Notes under the pieces: generated by a model
The model's input: the letters and a program-made list of their open reading frames with translations, nothing else
Databases searched by the model: none
Told to the model about the DNA's origin: nothing
Part shown: positions 1-8,564 of the stretch, in pieces
Position numbering within the stretch: position 1 is the first letter of the stretch
Layout: each line of letters begins with the position of its first letter
From: an uncultured Clostridia bacterium
GTDB taxonomy: Bacteria > Bacillota > Clostridia > Oscillospirales > CAG-272
Direction: 5' to 3'
DNA length: 19,223 nt
Assembly (NCBI GenBank): GCA_937898155.1
Contig: CALEJO010000129.1
Span: forward strand, 1-19,223
Position numbers and translations under genes: made by a program

Positions 1-963
1 AAGGCGGTCGACACGGTGTCGTCCTACGCGGGCATGAGGAAGATCCACATCGAGGGGAATAAGGTGTTCCTGAACAACCGTCCGCTCAAGTTCCGCCTCG
101 TCCTGGACCAGGGCTTCTACCCCGACGGCATCTGGACCGCGCCGTCCGACGCCGCGCTCAGGCGCGACATCGAGCTTTCAATGGCCGCCGGCTTCAACGG
201 CGCGCGCCTGCATGAGCGCGTCTTCGAGCGCAGATTCCTTTACGAAGCAGACCGTCTCGGCTACCTTGTCTGGGGCGAATACCCCAACTGGGGCTTCGAC
301 CACACGTCGCAAAAGTCGCTGAAATATTACCTGCCCGAATGGGTGGAAGCCGTCGCCCGCGATTATAACCACCCCGCGCTGATCGGCTGGTGCCCGTTCA
401 ATGAAACGTGGGATCGGAGCGGCAGACAGCAGGACGACGACCTGCTTCGTCAAATCTATTATGAGACCAAGCGGCTCGACAAAATGCGCCCTGTCATCGA
501 CACGAGCGGCAATTATCACGTCGTCACCGACATTTACGATATCCACGACTACAACCAAAGCGTCGAAGCATATGAAAGACGGTATAGCGACGAATATTTC
601 GCCACCGAAGGTCCGTTCGAGAATATGGCGAAGCGCCAGTCCTACGGCGGTCAGCCCTACTTCATTTCCGAATACGGCGGCATCCGCTGGACGAAAGACA
701 ACACCCGCGAAAAGACCGCGACAAGCTGGGGCTACGGCGATTCGCCGAAGTCGCTTGATGAGTTCGTCACCCGCTTCACGCGGCAGACCGAAATCCTGAT
801 GGCAAGCAAGCACATCTGCGGACTCTGCTACACGCAGCTCACCGACGTGGAGCAGGAGCAAAACGGACTTTACTTCTACGATCGGACGTCGAAATTCGAC
901 GACGAAACCGTCGGGAAGCTCGCCGCGACGCTCCGCGCACAAGCGGAAATCGAGAAAGAATAA
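1..963 (+). CDS. Glycoside hydrolase family 2 protein, C-terminal part (5' truncated by window)
   Basis: The reading frame is open from base 1, so the gene begins upstream; a GTG at 16 is in frame but is not a credible start because the family motif (SYAGMRKI) runs straight through it. The visible 320 residues hold the end of the beta-sandwich linker and the TIM barrel of GH2 enzymes. The general acid/base is the Glu in FNETW (codon at 403), preceded by NHPALIGWCP, and the nucleophile is the Glu in ISEYGG (codon at 670). The RLHERVFERRFLYEADRLGYLVWGE stretch is typical of GH2 beta-glycosidases of gut Firmicutes. The family retains configuration and removes terminal sugars such as beta-galactose or beta-glucuronate; the substrate cannot be read from this part. 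No signal peptide can be judged. It may supply sugar from plant glycans that also contain rhamnose, but that link is only inference. The stop at 961 is followed closely by a terminator. Confidence 0.9.
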   Translation, partial: KAVDTVSSYAGMRKIHIEGNKVFLNNRPLKFRLVLDQGFYPDGIWTAPSDAALRRDIELSMAAGFNGARLHERVFERRFLYEADRLGYLVWGEYPNWGFDHTSQKSLKYYLPEWVEAVARDYNHPALIGWCPFNETWDRSGRQQDDDLLRQIYYETKRLDKMRPVIDTSGNYHVVTDIYDIHDYNQSVEAYERRYSDEYFATEGPFENMAKRQSYGGQPYFISEYGGIRWTKDNTREKTATSWGYGDSPKSLDEFVTRFTRQTEILMASKHICGLCYTQLTDVEQEQNGLYFYDRTSKFDDETVGKLAATLRAQAEIEKE

Positions 964-977
964 TCGCGTTTTCATTC

Positions 978-1009
978 AAAAATCGCTCGCCGACCGGCGA
1001 GCGATTTTT
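978..1009. terminator. Hairpin terminator downstream of the GH2 gene
   Basis: A perfect 14-bp stem (978-991 with 996-1009) with a GACC loop starts 14 bases after the GH2 stop codon. The GC core CGCTCGCC is flanked by A-tracts on the left and T-tracts on the right, so it can work as an intrinsic terminator in either direction. It closes the plus-strand gene. Confidence 0.85.
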
Positions 1010-1100
1010 CTTTGTATAGACTGGATTTTTATTATTTTATACGGATGAATATTTCGTCTTATACAAGCGGATAATTGCTTCCACTCCGAAAGCGCACACC

Positions 1101-1332
1101 AACTTTTTCTTTGGCGGGAAGTTTTCCGCTTTTCTCGGCGGCGAGAAAAGCTCGAAAAGAGCCGCTCTGATGAAAGTTTGCGCAGACTTCAAGCCGTGTG
1201 GGCGTTCCGCGCCAGCAGCGCACTCACCTTTCGCGCGTAGCGCCGGAAGTCAAATCTTTTACGCTCGGTCGAGCGGAACGCTCGCGGGCTTTCTTTTTGC
1301 AATCTTTTTCTTTGCCCGTCAAAGAAAAAGTT
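1101..1332. repeat. 18-bp near-perfect inverted repeat enclosing intergenic repeat copy 1
   Basis: AACTTTTTCTTTGGCGGG at 1101-1118 is the reverse complement of 1315-1332 at 17 of 18 positions. The two arms are 232 bases apart end to end and enclose the structured repeat described separately. The right arm is shared with copy 2 (12118-12135), but the left arm was not found there. The right arm also folds locally: 1304-1314 pairs perfectly with 1320-1330 (11 bp, CCCGT loop). The arms could be terminal inverted repeats of a small non-autonomous element, or just independent hairpin halves of similar composition. No flanking target-site duplication was recognised. Confidence 0.5.
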
Positions 1333-1340
1333 GACGTTCT
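1128..1340. repeat. Structured dispersed intergenic repeat, copy 1
   Basis: This fills most of the 433-base gap between two convergent genes. It opens with a 10-bp hairpin (1128-1137 with 1142-1151, GCGG loop). From 1173 to 1340 it aligns without gaps to 11976-12143, with about 14 mismatches in 168 positions by eye (roughly 92% identity). Internal hairpins include CGAGCG-GAA-CGCTCG (about 1270-1284) and the 11-bp stem at 1304-1330. A plus-strand reading frame crosses it, but differences from copy 2 mostly change amino acids, so it is not treated as a gene. The stretch 1010-1100 before it holds only AT-rich sequence in which I see nothing convincing. Confidence 0.75.
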
Positions 1341-1363
1341 TCTTTTCGCAAAGAAAAGCGAAG

Positions 1364-1397
1364 AGAAAAGCCCGATGCGCTCGCATCGGGCTTTTCT
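1364..1397 (-). terminator. Terminator of the minus-strand dehydrogenase-RhaEW-aspartase operon
   Basis: A perfect 16-bp inverted repeat (1364-1379 with 1382-1397) built on GCCCGATGCG, with A/T-rich outer pairs ending in CTTTTCT on the minus strand. In practice the loop is four bases. Its outer edge touches the stop codon of the HAD gene (1397-1399), so transcription would stop right after translation ends. It also faces plus-strand readthrough from the GH2 side. Confidence 0.85.
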
Positions 1398-2113
1398 CAT
1401 ATCAAGTTCGCTTCGGCGATGATTTGCGGAAATCTCCTGTAATCATCCACCTTCAAAAAATCAAATTCCGAGCGGTAAACCGATTCGTCGTTGCCGCCGG
1501 GTCCGTAATCGTCCCCGACAAACAGCACGTCCTGCGCGGCGATTCCCTCCTCTTCGCAGTAGCGCGCAAGCGCATACCGCTTGTCAAAGGGCTTCGGCGC
1601 CATATCGAACGACGAGGAGCCGCCGACGAACACCGTGTAATCCGAGAAAAGCGCGCACACGTCGGCATAGATCGCGCGGCGCTTCTCGCGCGTCGGATCG
1701 AACGCGAGCTTGTCCGAAAGCACCGCCGCCGTGCCGATCAGCGGAATCGTCACACAGCCGGAGGCGTGAAACTGCACGTTGTCCCCCGCGTATTGCGTAA
1801 AGCCATATGTGTTTCGCAGTTGCGTCACCCGACGCTCAACGCTTTCGCGGTCGCAAGGCATCGTGACGTCTTCCACGATGCGAAGCGTTCCCACCTCGCG
1901 GTCATAGCGCGCGACCTGCATTCCATATTGTCCGATCACGTCAATCGGAAAATCGCCGAGCTGATGGAAAATGCGCATGCAATCGCCCGCGCCGACCATC
2001 AACAGCCGATACTTCGCGGCGAGCGCTTCCAGCGCGGCGCGATTTGCGGGTTCGAGCGGCGATTTGTGTTGCGTCAGCGTGCCGTCCAAATCAAATGCGA
2101 TCAGTTTTTTCAT
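1397..2113 (-). CDS. HAD-superfamily phosphatase, type IIB cap, phosphomannomutase-like
   Basis: The 238-residue product has the HAD signature near its start, AFDLDGTL, with nucleophile Asp8 and acid Asp10. A lysine-containing segment MAPKPFDKRYAL (about 171-182) resembles the family of eukaryotic-type phosphomannomutases and sucrose-phosphate-phosphatase-like HADs, and the metal motif VGDDYGPGGND lies at about 199-209. It is probably a soluble sugar-phosphate phosphatase; the substrate is unknown. It is the last gene of the minus-strand run: its ATG at 2111-2113 lies three bases after the aspartase stop, and its ribosome site (GAAGGG) is inside the aspA end, so translational coupling is likely. 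A true mutase role is possible, but calling it a phosphatase of unknown specificity is safer. Confidence 0.85.
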   Translation of the reverse strand: MKKLIAFDLDGTLTQHKSPLEPANRAALEALAAKYRLLMVGAGDCMRIFHQLGDFPIDVIGQYGMQVARYDREVGTLRIVEDVTMPCDRESVERRVTQLRNTYGFTQYAGDNVQFHASGCVTIPLIGTAAVLSDKLAFDPTREKRRAIYADVCALFSDYTVFVGGSSSFDMAPKPFDKRYALARYCEEEGIAAQDVLFVGDDYGPGGNDESVYRSEFDFLKVDDYRRFPQIIAEANLI

Positions 2114-2116
2114 ACG

Positions 2117-3544
<1,428 letters not shown>

Positions 3545-3554
3545 GATTGCTTCC

Positions 3555-4832
3555 TTACACTTTGTTTTTGTAATATGCCGTGCGTGCCTTCAAATCGGGC
3601 AACACCGAAACCGTTTTCGCGGAAAACATTCCGTTTTCAAGCGAGCGCGTCGCTTCTTTTTCGTGTCCGATCAGCGCATACGCCGCGTCGGAGAGATGCG
3701 CGAACATCGGCGCGCGCATCGCCTGGCAGAGGAACGACTGACGGGGCGAATTGATGTCCTCGCCGCTGATCTGGAACAGATGATGTGCGTCACAAAGCGC
3801 CATCACGCGGCGAAGCTGTGCCTCGGTATTGCGGCTCGGCATATAGGTGACGGCGGAGAATCCGATGCGATCCAGCTCGTCAAAGAGCAGATCAAGATAC
3901 CCGTCCTCGAATCGTTGCGCTTTTTTGTCGCCCGTGACGGAATCGCCGACGTCGCCGAGATAGGCATACGCCAGCACGACGCCGCACTCCTTGGCAAGCG
4001 CCTGCAATTCGAAAATGTCGGGGCATTCCGCTTCCGCGGGGATGTAAAACTTCTCGACCAGATTGCTTTTCAGCGCACCGAGAATATCGTATTCGTAAAA
4101 CGCGGGCGTTTCCCTGCCGCCGAGGATCTGCTTTTTCACTTTCTCGGAGACGGAAATCTTCATTTCGTCCGCAAGAAACGCGATCACATCCTCCGGCGTC
4201 GGATAGCGTGCGACGATCTTTTTCGTCAGCGCAAAGAGAATGTGGCGTTCGGTGACGCTGCCGCCCTCGCTCGCGCAGGAAATCGGAAGCACGTCACGGT
4301 CAAAGTCAAGCGATATGCCGTAGGGCGCCATCAGCGCCGTGATGCGCTCGCACATCGAGCGGTTGCGCTCGTTGCGGCGTGCGCGGTAAAACGCAAACAC
4401 ATCGTTCAGCCGGTCGATGTTCTGATGCGGGACGCCGTGCAGCGCCACATACGCGACCGACTCCTGATCGGGATTGTTGATGCGAAGTCCGTTCAGCTTT
4501 GTATTGCGCATCGACGCGCGGCACTCCATGCCGACGGTGACGGGCAGACCGACGATCTCCGCCGCTTCGAGAAACTCTTTCGCGCCCGAAAGCGAATCGT
4601 GGTCCATGATGCCCGCCGTGGCGAGCCCGTTCTGCCATGCCATATAGACCGCCTTGGTCGGCGAATACGGCGAGAACGAATAGGTCGTGTGAATATGATT
4701 GTTGACGAAATCCGTCTTTTCCGGCATCGGAAACTCGCCGCGTTTCGCTCTGCCGAAAAGCTCGGCGAGCGCCGCGATGCGATCTTCTTTTTTTGCCGCG
4801 TTCAGCTGTTCGATCAGCATTTCCTGCGTCAT
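3555..4832 (-). CDS. PHP-domain protein, probable metal-dependent phosphoesterase
   Basis: The 425-residue product carries a PHP fold. The first metal motif is NHIHTTYSFSPYSP (His46 and His48), the second is MDHDS (Asp77, His78, Asp79), and GMECRAS (Glu103) is the third. A late motif, SGEDINSPRQSF, takes the place of the usual GSDxH, so the final histidine appears to be Asn; this may be normal for this subfamily. PHP proteins hydrolyse phosphomonoesters or diesters (histidinol phosphatase, polymerase exonuclease and 5'-3' nuclease relatives). The middle third (about 110-300) has no family I recognise. There is no signal peptide. It lies 22 bases after rhaEW with GAGAGGG as ribosome site. A phosphatase acting on sugar phosphates from this operon is plausible, but the substrate is unknown. 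Confidence 0.8.
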   Translation of the reverse strand: MTQEMLIEQLNAAKKEDRIAALAELFGRAKRGEFPMPEKTDFVNNHIHTTYSFSPYSPTKAVYMAWQNGLATAGIMDHDSLSGAKEFLEAAEIVGLPVTVGMECRASMRNTKLNGLRINNPDQESVAYVALHGVPHQNIDRLNDVFAFYRARRNERNRSMCERITALMAPYGISLDFDRDVLPISCASEGGSVTERHILFALTKKIVARYPTPEDVIAFLADEMKISVSEKVKKQILGGRETPAFYEYDILGALKSNLVEKFYIPAEAECPDIFELQALAKECGVVLAYAYLGDVGDSVTGDKKAQRFEDGYLDLLFDELDRIGFSAVTYMPSRNTEAQLRRVMALCDAHHLFQISGEDINSPRQSFLCQAMRAPMFAHLSDAAYALIGHEKEATRSLENGMFSAKTVSVLPDLKARTAYYKNKV

Positions 4833-4854
4833 GGGAAAACCCTCTCTTCGTTTC

Positions 4855-6816
4855 TTATTTCAGCATTTCCTGACCGCCCGTCACAGGAAGTGCCTGACCG
4901 GTCTCATATTTCTGCTCCACGATATAGAAGAGCGCGCGTGCCACGTCCACGGGCAGGCAACCGCGGTTCAGCGGCACCTTGCTCTCGTAATAGCGGCGCA
5001 CGTCCTCGACGTTTTTCGCGCCGGGCACCTTGCCCGCTTTGAGATACTGCACGAAAAGGCCGCGTTCGGGGTCCATCCACAGCGGTCCGTCGAGGTAGTT
5101 GCCGGGGCAGATCGCGTTGACCTTGATGCCGTAGGGCGCCAGCTCCATCGCGAAGCTCTGCGTCAGCCCGATGCCGCCGAATTTACTGCCGGCATAGGCG
5201 AAATTCTTGTTGCTGCCGGAAAGGCCGGACTTGGAGTTGATCTCGATCACGTCAAACATTTGATCGGGCGCGTATTCGCGCTGAATCTTCATCGGGATCA
5301 CCGCGTATTTGACGCAGAGGAAGTAAGCGGTATAGTTGACCGCCGTGACCAGTTCAAAGGTGGATTTCGTCATCTCTTCGAGCGAGCCCGCGCGTGCGAT
5401 GCCCGCGTTGTTCACGAAGATATCGAGACCGCCGTATTCCAGCACGGTCGTGTCGATCATCGCGGAAACGGACGCCTCGTCGGAGACGTTCGCGACGACC
5501 GGGATCGCCGCGCCCTTGCCGTAGGTTTCGCAGAGCTTTTCCGCCGTGGCGGTCGCGCCCGCCGCGTTCATGTCGGCGATGACGACGTGTGCGCCCTCGG
5601 CGACCATCTGCTCCGCGATGCCGAGTCCGAAGCCCTGCGCCGCACCCGTGACGATGGCGACCTTGCCCGCGAGGCGCTTGACGGCACCTGCCGCGAGCGA
5701 GACCTTGGAGCGGTAGCTTTCCGCTTCCCAGTGTGTGATGAAATCGGTCAGCTCCTCGCTCATAGGGAGCGCGCCGCCGAAGGACGACGTATAGACCGCG
5801 ATCTTCACGGCATCTTCAAAGACGACCGCCGCCGTATCCGCGGCTTTTTTCGTCTTGCCGCAGGCGAACATACCGACGCCCTGCACGAAAATGATGCGCG
5901 GCGGCTGTCCCTGCTTCTTGACGTATTTTTCGAATTCCTTTTGGAGTTTTTTCGGCGTGTCCTCGCCGTCGTTCTCGACGTAAAGCGGCGTAGCCCCACA
6001 GTAAACGATGTGATCGGGCGTGAACGCGCCGCGGAGCACCTCGAATTTCTTTTCGTCGGCGGCAAGCGCGATGATATCGTGATAGGTGACGAATTTGACC
6101 GACGCCGGTTCCCCGTCCGCAAACAGCATCCGGATCTCGGGCGCCAGACGGGCCGCCATCGCGCGATCATATTCCACCTCGTCGCGGCACGGCTCGACGA
6201 GCACGTTGATGCGGAGCTTGCTCATCACTTCCGCGACGAGCGCGTCGATCTCCTCGACGGTATTGCCCGCAAAGAAAACGCCGTGATTGCCGAGGAACAA
6301 AAGCGACGCGTCCGCGCCCTTTTCCGCACGGTAATCGTTCATTTTTTCCCGGCACGCCGCCGCGAGCAGATAACCCGGCTTCGTCGGCTTCACCCAGATC
6401 GCGTCCGGGAACAGCTCGGCGCAAAGCGCTTCGCCGTCCTTGCTGCACGTGACGCCGTTGATCAGCGTCGGATGCACGTGAAGCACGTATTTCTGCGAGA
6501 AGAGGTTATGGAGCAGCGTTTCGACGCTCGGGCGTTTGGCTTCCTCGCCCGCCCATCTCGCCGCCATCATATCGGCGAGGACTTCCTTTTCGCGCTCGGC
6601 TTCCGAGTCGGAATATTCCTTTTCCCACATCGCGTTGAGCTGCACGCGCTCCATTTTCACGAAGCCCTCCTCCGTGATCGTGGCAAGCGCCGTGCCGGAG
6701 CCCTTGATAAAGAGCGCTTCGTCCGTCTTATACGAGGTATTGCCGCCGCCGGCAAGCACATAGTCCGCGTCCGCGCCGTATTGGTGCGACATCGCAAGTA
6801 AAGCATCGAGTTCCAT
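4855..6816 (-). CDS. rhaEW: Bifunctional rhamnulose-1-phosphate aldolase / L-lactaldehyde dehydrogenase
   Basis: This cytosolic fusion enzyme would split L-rhamnulose-1-phosphate into dihydroxyacetone phosphate and L-lactaldehyde, then oxidise L-lactaldehyde to L-lactate with NAD. Residues 1-370 form the class II aldolase half, with zinc ligands in LHVHP (His113, His115) and GNHG (His178). Residues 383-653 form a short-chain dehydrogenase with TGAAQGFG (390-397), NNAG (469-472) and the triad Ser528, Tyr541, Lys545 (YAGSK). The architecture and 653-residue length match the RhaEW type known from Bacillus and other Firmicutes. The open frame extends 20 codons further upstream, but the ATG at 6814-6816 is preceded by TAAGGAGG at the right spacing, so it is chosen. 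That ribosome site overlaps the stop codon of the dehydrogenase gene upstream. Proteins of this family are sometimes labelled generic aldolase/SDR, so the exact substrate is inferred from the nearby rhaA and rhaB. Confidence 0.9.
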   Translation of the reverse strand: MELDALLAMSHQYGADADYVLAGGGNTSYKTDEALFIKGSGTALATITEEGFVKMERVQLNAMWEKEYSDSEAEREKEVLADMMAARWAGEEAKRPSVETLLHNLFSQKYVLHVHPTLINGVTCSKDGEALCAELFPDAIWVKPTKPGYLLAAACREKMNDYRAEKGADASLLFLGNHGVFFAGNTVEEIDALVAEVMSKLRINVLVEPCRDEVEYDRAMAARLAPEIRMLFADGEPASVKFVTYHDIIALAADEKKFEVLRGAFTPDHIVYCGATPLYVENDGEDTPKKLQKEFEKYVKKQGQPPRIIFVQGVGMFACGKTKKAADTAAVVFEDAVKIAVYTSSFGGALPMSEELTDFITHWEAESYRSKVSLAAGAVKRLAGKVAIVTGAAQGFGLGIAEQMVAEGAHVVIADMNAAGATATAEKLCETYGKGAAIPVVANVSDEASVSAMIDTTVLEYGGLDIFVNNAGIARAGSLEEMTKSTFELVTAVNYTAYFLCVKYAVIPMKIQREYAPDQMFDVIEINSKSGLSGSNKNFAYAGSKFGGIGLTQSFAMELAPYGIKVNAICPGNYLDGPLWMDPERGLFVQYLKAGKVPGAKNVEDVRRYYESKVPLNRGCLPVDVARALFYIVEQKYETGQALPVTGGQEMLK

Positions 6817-6827
6817 GAAGTTCCTCC

Positions 6828-8090
6828 TTAAATCGACTTGGCGTTCGCCAGAAGAAACGTTTCCGCCTCGGCGCACCAGAGTCCGTTATGTTCCGCGACG
6901 ATTTGCGCGAGCTTTGCGAAAAGCGGATCGGTCTTACCGAGCTCCGCAAAATCAGCGATCGCCGTCATCGGCATGGAAATATGGGTATAGACGAGTTTCT
7001 TTCCGCCCGGGATGTGCGGCAGATTGATCGTGGTCTCCGCCACGCTGTCAAGTCCGCCGACGTGCGTGATCATCATAGCGGGGTTGATCTTGCCGCTCTC
7101 CATCATGCGGATGGATTCTTTCATATCGTCCACGTTGCCGCCGGACGTGCCGACGACGTGCGTGGAGCCGTAGTGGACGTTATAGAAATTGAACATCGCG
7201 GAGAACGCGGGATTCGTCGGGCCGGCGAAGAAATTGAGACAGCCGTCCTTGCCGAGGAGCGCGTCGCCCTGCTCGACGACGGGCTTGACCGGCGCGTAGA
7301 CGAACACGTCGTCGTAGCCGTTTCCGCCGTTCAGCTCTTTCAGATACGCCACGGGATCGGCTTTGTCGCCTGTATTGACGTAAAGGAGCTTCACGCCGTG
7401 CTTCGCTGCGTCCTCGATCGTCAACACCTGTGCGGCGCGGGCGAGGCGCGCTTCGTCGATATCCGTGACGACGAGGAGTGACGGACGACGGTCGTTATGA
7501 ATCGCGTAGTCGATCGCGCCGAGTCCCATCGGACCGACACCGGCGAGGATCGCCATGCTGCCGCCCTCGGTGATGCCCATTTTATGCACGTAAGAGCCGT
7601 TCGTCGTGTGATAGCACGCGTGATAGCCGCCGACGATGCAACTCATCGGCTCGGAGAGCGAGCCGTAAAAATACGCGGGACTGCTATACGGGAGCAGGCA
7701 GTCGAGCTCCATGACCTCGTGCGGAATCACGATGAACGTCGCATCGCCGCCGATGTAATGATAGGAATATCCGGGTGCCGCCAGACTGCCCTTGTAGTTG
7801 AGCGCGGGCTGGATGACGAAGCGATCGCCCTCGCGATACTTCTCTTTCCATTTGGCGCCGACCTTGACGATCTTGCCGCAGAATTCGTGACCGACGATGA
7901 CGGGATTTTCCGCGATATCGTCCGGCACGCGCTTGTGCGCCGAGCCCTGCGCCTGCGCTTTGTAGGTGGACATACAGATGCTGTCGGAAATGACCTCGGC
8001 AAGGATTTCATCCTCTTGAATCTCCGGAAGCTCGAATTCTTCCAGACGGAGGTCTCCGACGCCGTAAAGTCTGACTGCTTTTGTTTTCAT
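6828..8090 (-). CDS. Zinc-binding medium-chain alcohol dehydrogenase (sorbose-1-phosphate reductase-like)
   Basis: The 420-residue product is a medium-chain dehydrogenase/reductase. Catalytic zinc ligands fit Cys39, His68-Glu69 (GHEF) and Glu147 (SEP). The nucleotide-binding turn is GVGPMG (184-189) in a Rossmann fold ending in VVTDID. The four-cysteine loop for structural zinc is absent, which fits the polyol/SorE-like subgroup. It would oxidise a polyol or reduce a sugar or aldehyde with NAD(P); the substrate is not certain. In this setting it could reduce L-lactaldehyde to 1,2-propanediol or act on a sugar phosphate, both inference. It lies 41 bases after the DUF3006 gene and ends 11 bases before the rhaEW start. 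The ribosome site is AAAGGGAA. A small hairpin (8105-8118, CGATG stem) lies in the gap. Confidence 0.85.
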   Translation of the reverse strand: MKTKAVRLYGVGDLRLEEFELPEIQEDEILAEVISDSICMSTYKAQAQGSAHKRVPDDIAENPVIVGHEFCGKIVKVGAKWKEKYREGDRFVIQPALNYKGSLAAPGYSYHYIGGDATFIVIPHEVMELDCLLPYSSPAYFYGSLSEPMSCIVGGYHACYHTTNGSYVHKMGITEGGSMAILAGVGPMGLGAIDYAIHNDRRPSLLVVTDIDEARLARAAQVLTIEDAAKHGVKLLYVNTGDKADPVAYLKELNGGNGYDDVFVYAPVKPVVEQGDALLGKDGCLNFFAGPTNPAFSAMFNFYNVHYGSTHVVGTSGGNVDDMKESIRMMESGKINPAMMITHVGGLDSVAETTINLPHIPGGKKLVYTHISMPMTAIADFAELGKTDPLFAKLAQIVAEHNGLWCAEAETFLLANAKSI

Positions 8091-8131
8091 GGGGTTCCCT
8101 TTCCCGATGTTGCCATCGAATGCGATTTGAT

Positions 8132-8374
8132 TTATTTTCTTTTTAATTTTTCCATCAGTTCCGCGATGCGGGAGCGGCGCGCTTCCGTTTTCTCTTTTTG
8201 ATATTCGGCGAACAGCACCCGCTTGCCGTCCAGTTCAAGCAGGAGCGTATCGCCGGGATGCACCTCGATCGGGAAATTTTCCCGCGGGATAATGCGGATA
8301 TTCTCTTCTTCGTCGAGCAAAACGACGAGCCCTTCCTCGATCCGATCGACCTCGAATTCTTTGCGTTCCGCCAT
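8132..8374 (-). CDS. DUF3006 family small protein
   Basis: This is an 80-residue, strongly charged soluble protein. The opening VDRIEEGLVVLLDEEENIRIIPRENF, then GDTLLLELDGKR and a Lys/Arg/Glu-rich helical tail (AELMEKLKRK), match the DUF3006 pattern of Firmicutes, whose function is unknown. Elsewhere DUF3006 genes often sit beside ComEC-like metallo-beta-lactamase proteins; none is present here. The start is set by GGAGGC at 8381-8386. It is the first gene after a good promoter (8428-8456) and may head the operon that continues into the dehydrogenase and rhaEW. It is probably a housekeeping passenger, since nothing ties it to rhamnose. Confidence 0.8.
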   Translation of the reverse strand: MAERKEFEVDRIEEGLVVLLDEEENIRIIPRENFPIEVHPGDTLLLELDGKRVLFAEYQKEKTEARRSRIAELMEKLKRK

Positions 8375-8391
8375 CTTCTCGCCTCCGTTTC

Positions 8392-8413
8392 GGGTGCAAA
8401 CGCATCCGCACCC
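8392..8413 (-). promoter_or_regulatory. Small leader hairpin upstream of the DUF3006 gene
   Basis: GGGTGC at 8392-8397 pairs with GCACCC at 8408-8413 around a 10-base loop. It lies between the predicted transcription start (near 8421) and the ribosome site. It may only stabilise the 5' end of the mRNA; it matches no riboswitch class I know. Confidence 0.35.
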
Positions 8414-8427
8414 AAGTTATCTTCTTT

Positions 8428-8456
8428 ATTATAATACGAATCTTCCCGCGAATCAA
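8428..8456 (-). promoter_or_regulatory. Sigma-A-type promoter for the minus-strand operon
   Basis: On the minus strand, TTGATT (8451-8456) is followed by exactly 17 bases and then a perfect TATAAT (8428-8433). Transcription would start near 8421, about 46 bases before the DUF3006 start codon. No other good promoter was seen between here and 1397, so it may drive all six genes, although promoters inside coding sequence cannot be excluded. Confidence 0.7.
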
Positions 8457-8496
8457 CCTTTTTCCGCGATTTTCTCGTCGATTTTTCGGTTTTCTC

Positions 8497-8525
8497 TTGT
8501 GCTTTGGCGAAAAAAATGATAAAAT
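8497..8525 (+). promoter_or_regulatory. Possible promoter for ligA-obg
   Basis: TTGTGC (8497-8502), a 17-base spacer and TAAAAT (8520-8525) lie about 40 bases before the ligA start. The -10 box is good and the -35 box is weak (3 of 6). The position between two divergent genes supports a promoter here. Confidence 0.5.
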
Positions 8526-8564
8526 AAACATAGACAAGAGACAAATCGGAATCGGGAGGCAGAT

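Noticed and set aside
1012..1066. An imperfect inverted repeat TTGTATA (1012-1018) and TATACAA (1060-1066), and possible promoter boxes nearby.
   Set aside because: The arms are short and 41 bases apart in AT-rich sequence, no gene lies downstream in a useful direction, and box spacing is poor.
1198..1422. A plus-strand reading frame across repeat copy 1 whose peptide resembles one across copy 2 (both contain LSRVAPEVKS and FFLQSFSLPVKEKVDVL).
   Set aside because: The shared peptide simply reflects the shared DNA. Differences between copies are mostly amino-acid-changing rather than silent, there is no ribosome site, and the frame runs into a terminator hairpin.
6817..6876. A longer N-terminus for RhaEW beginning at 6876.
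   Set aside because: It would overlap the end of the dehydrogenase gene, has no good ribosome site, and the ATG at 6816 is preceded by a strong TAAGGAGG at the right distance.
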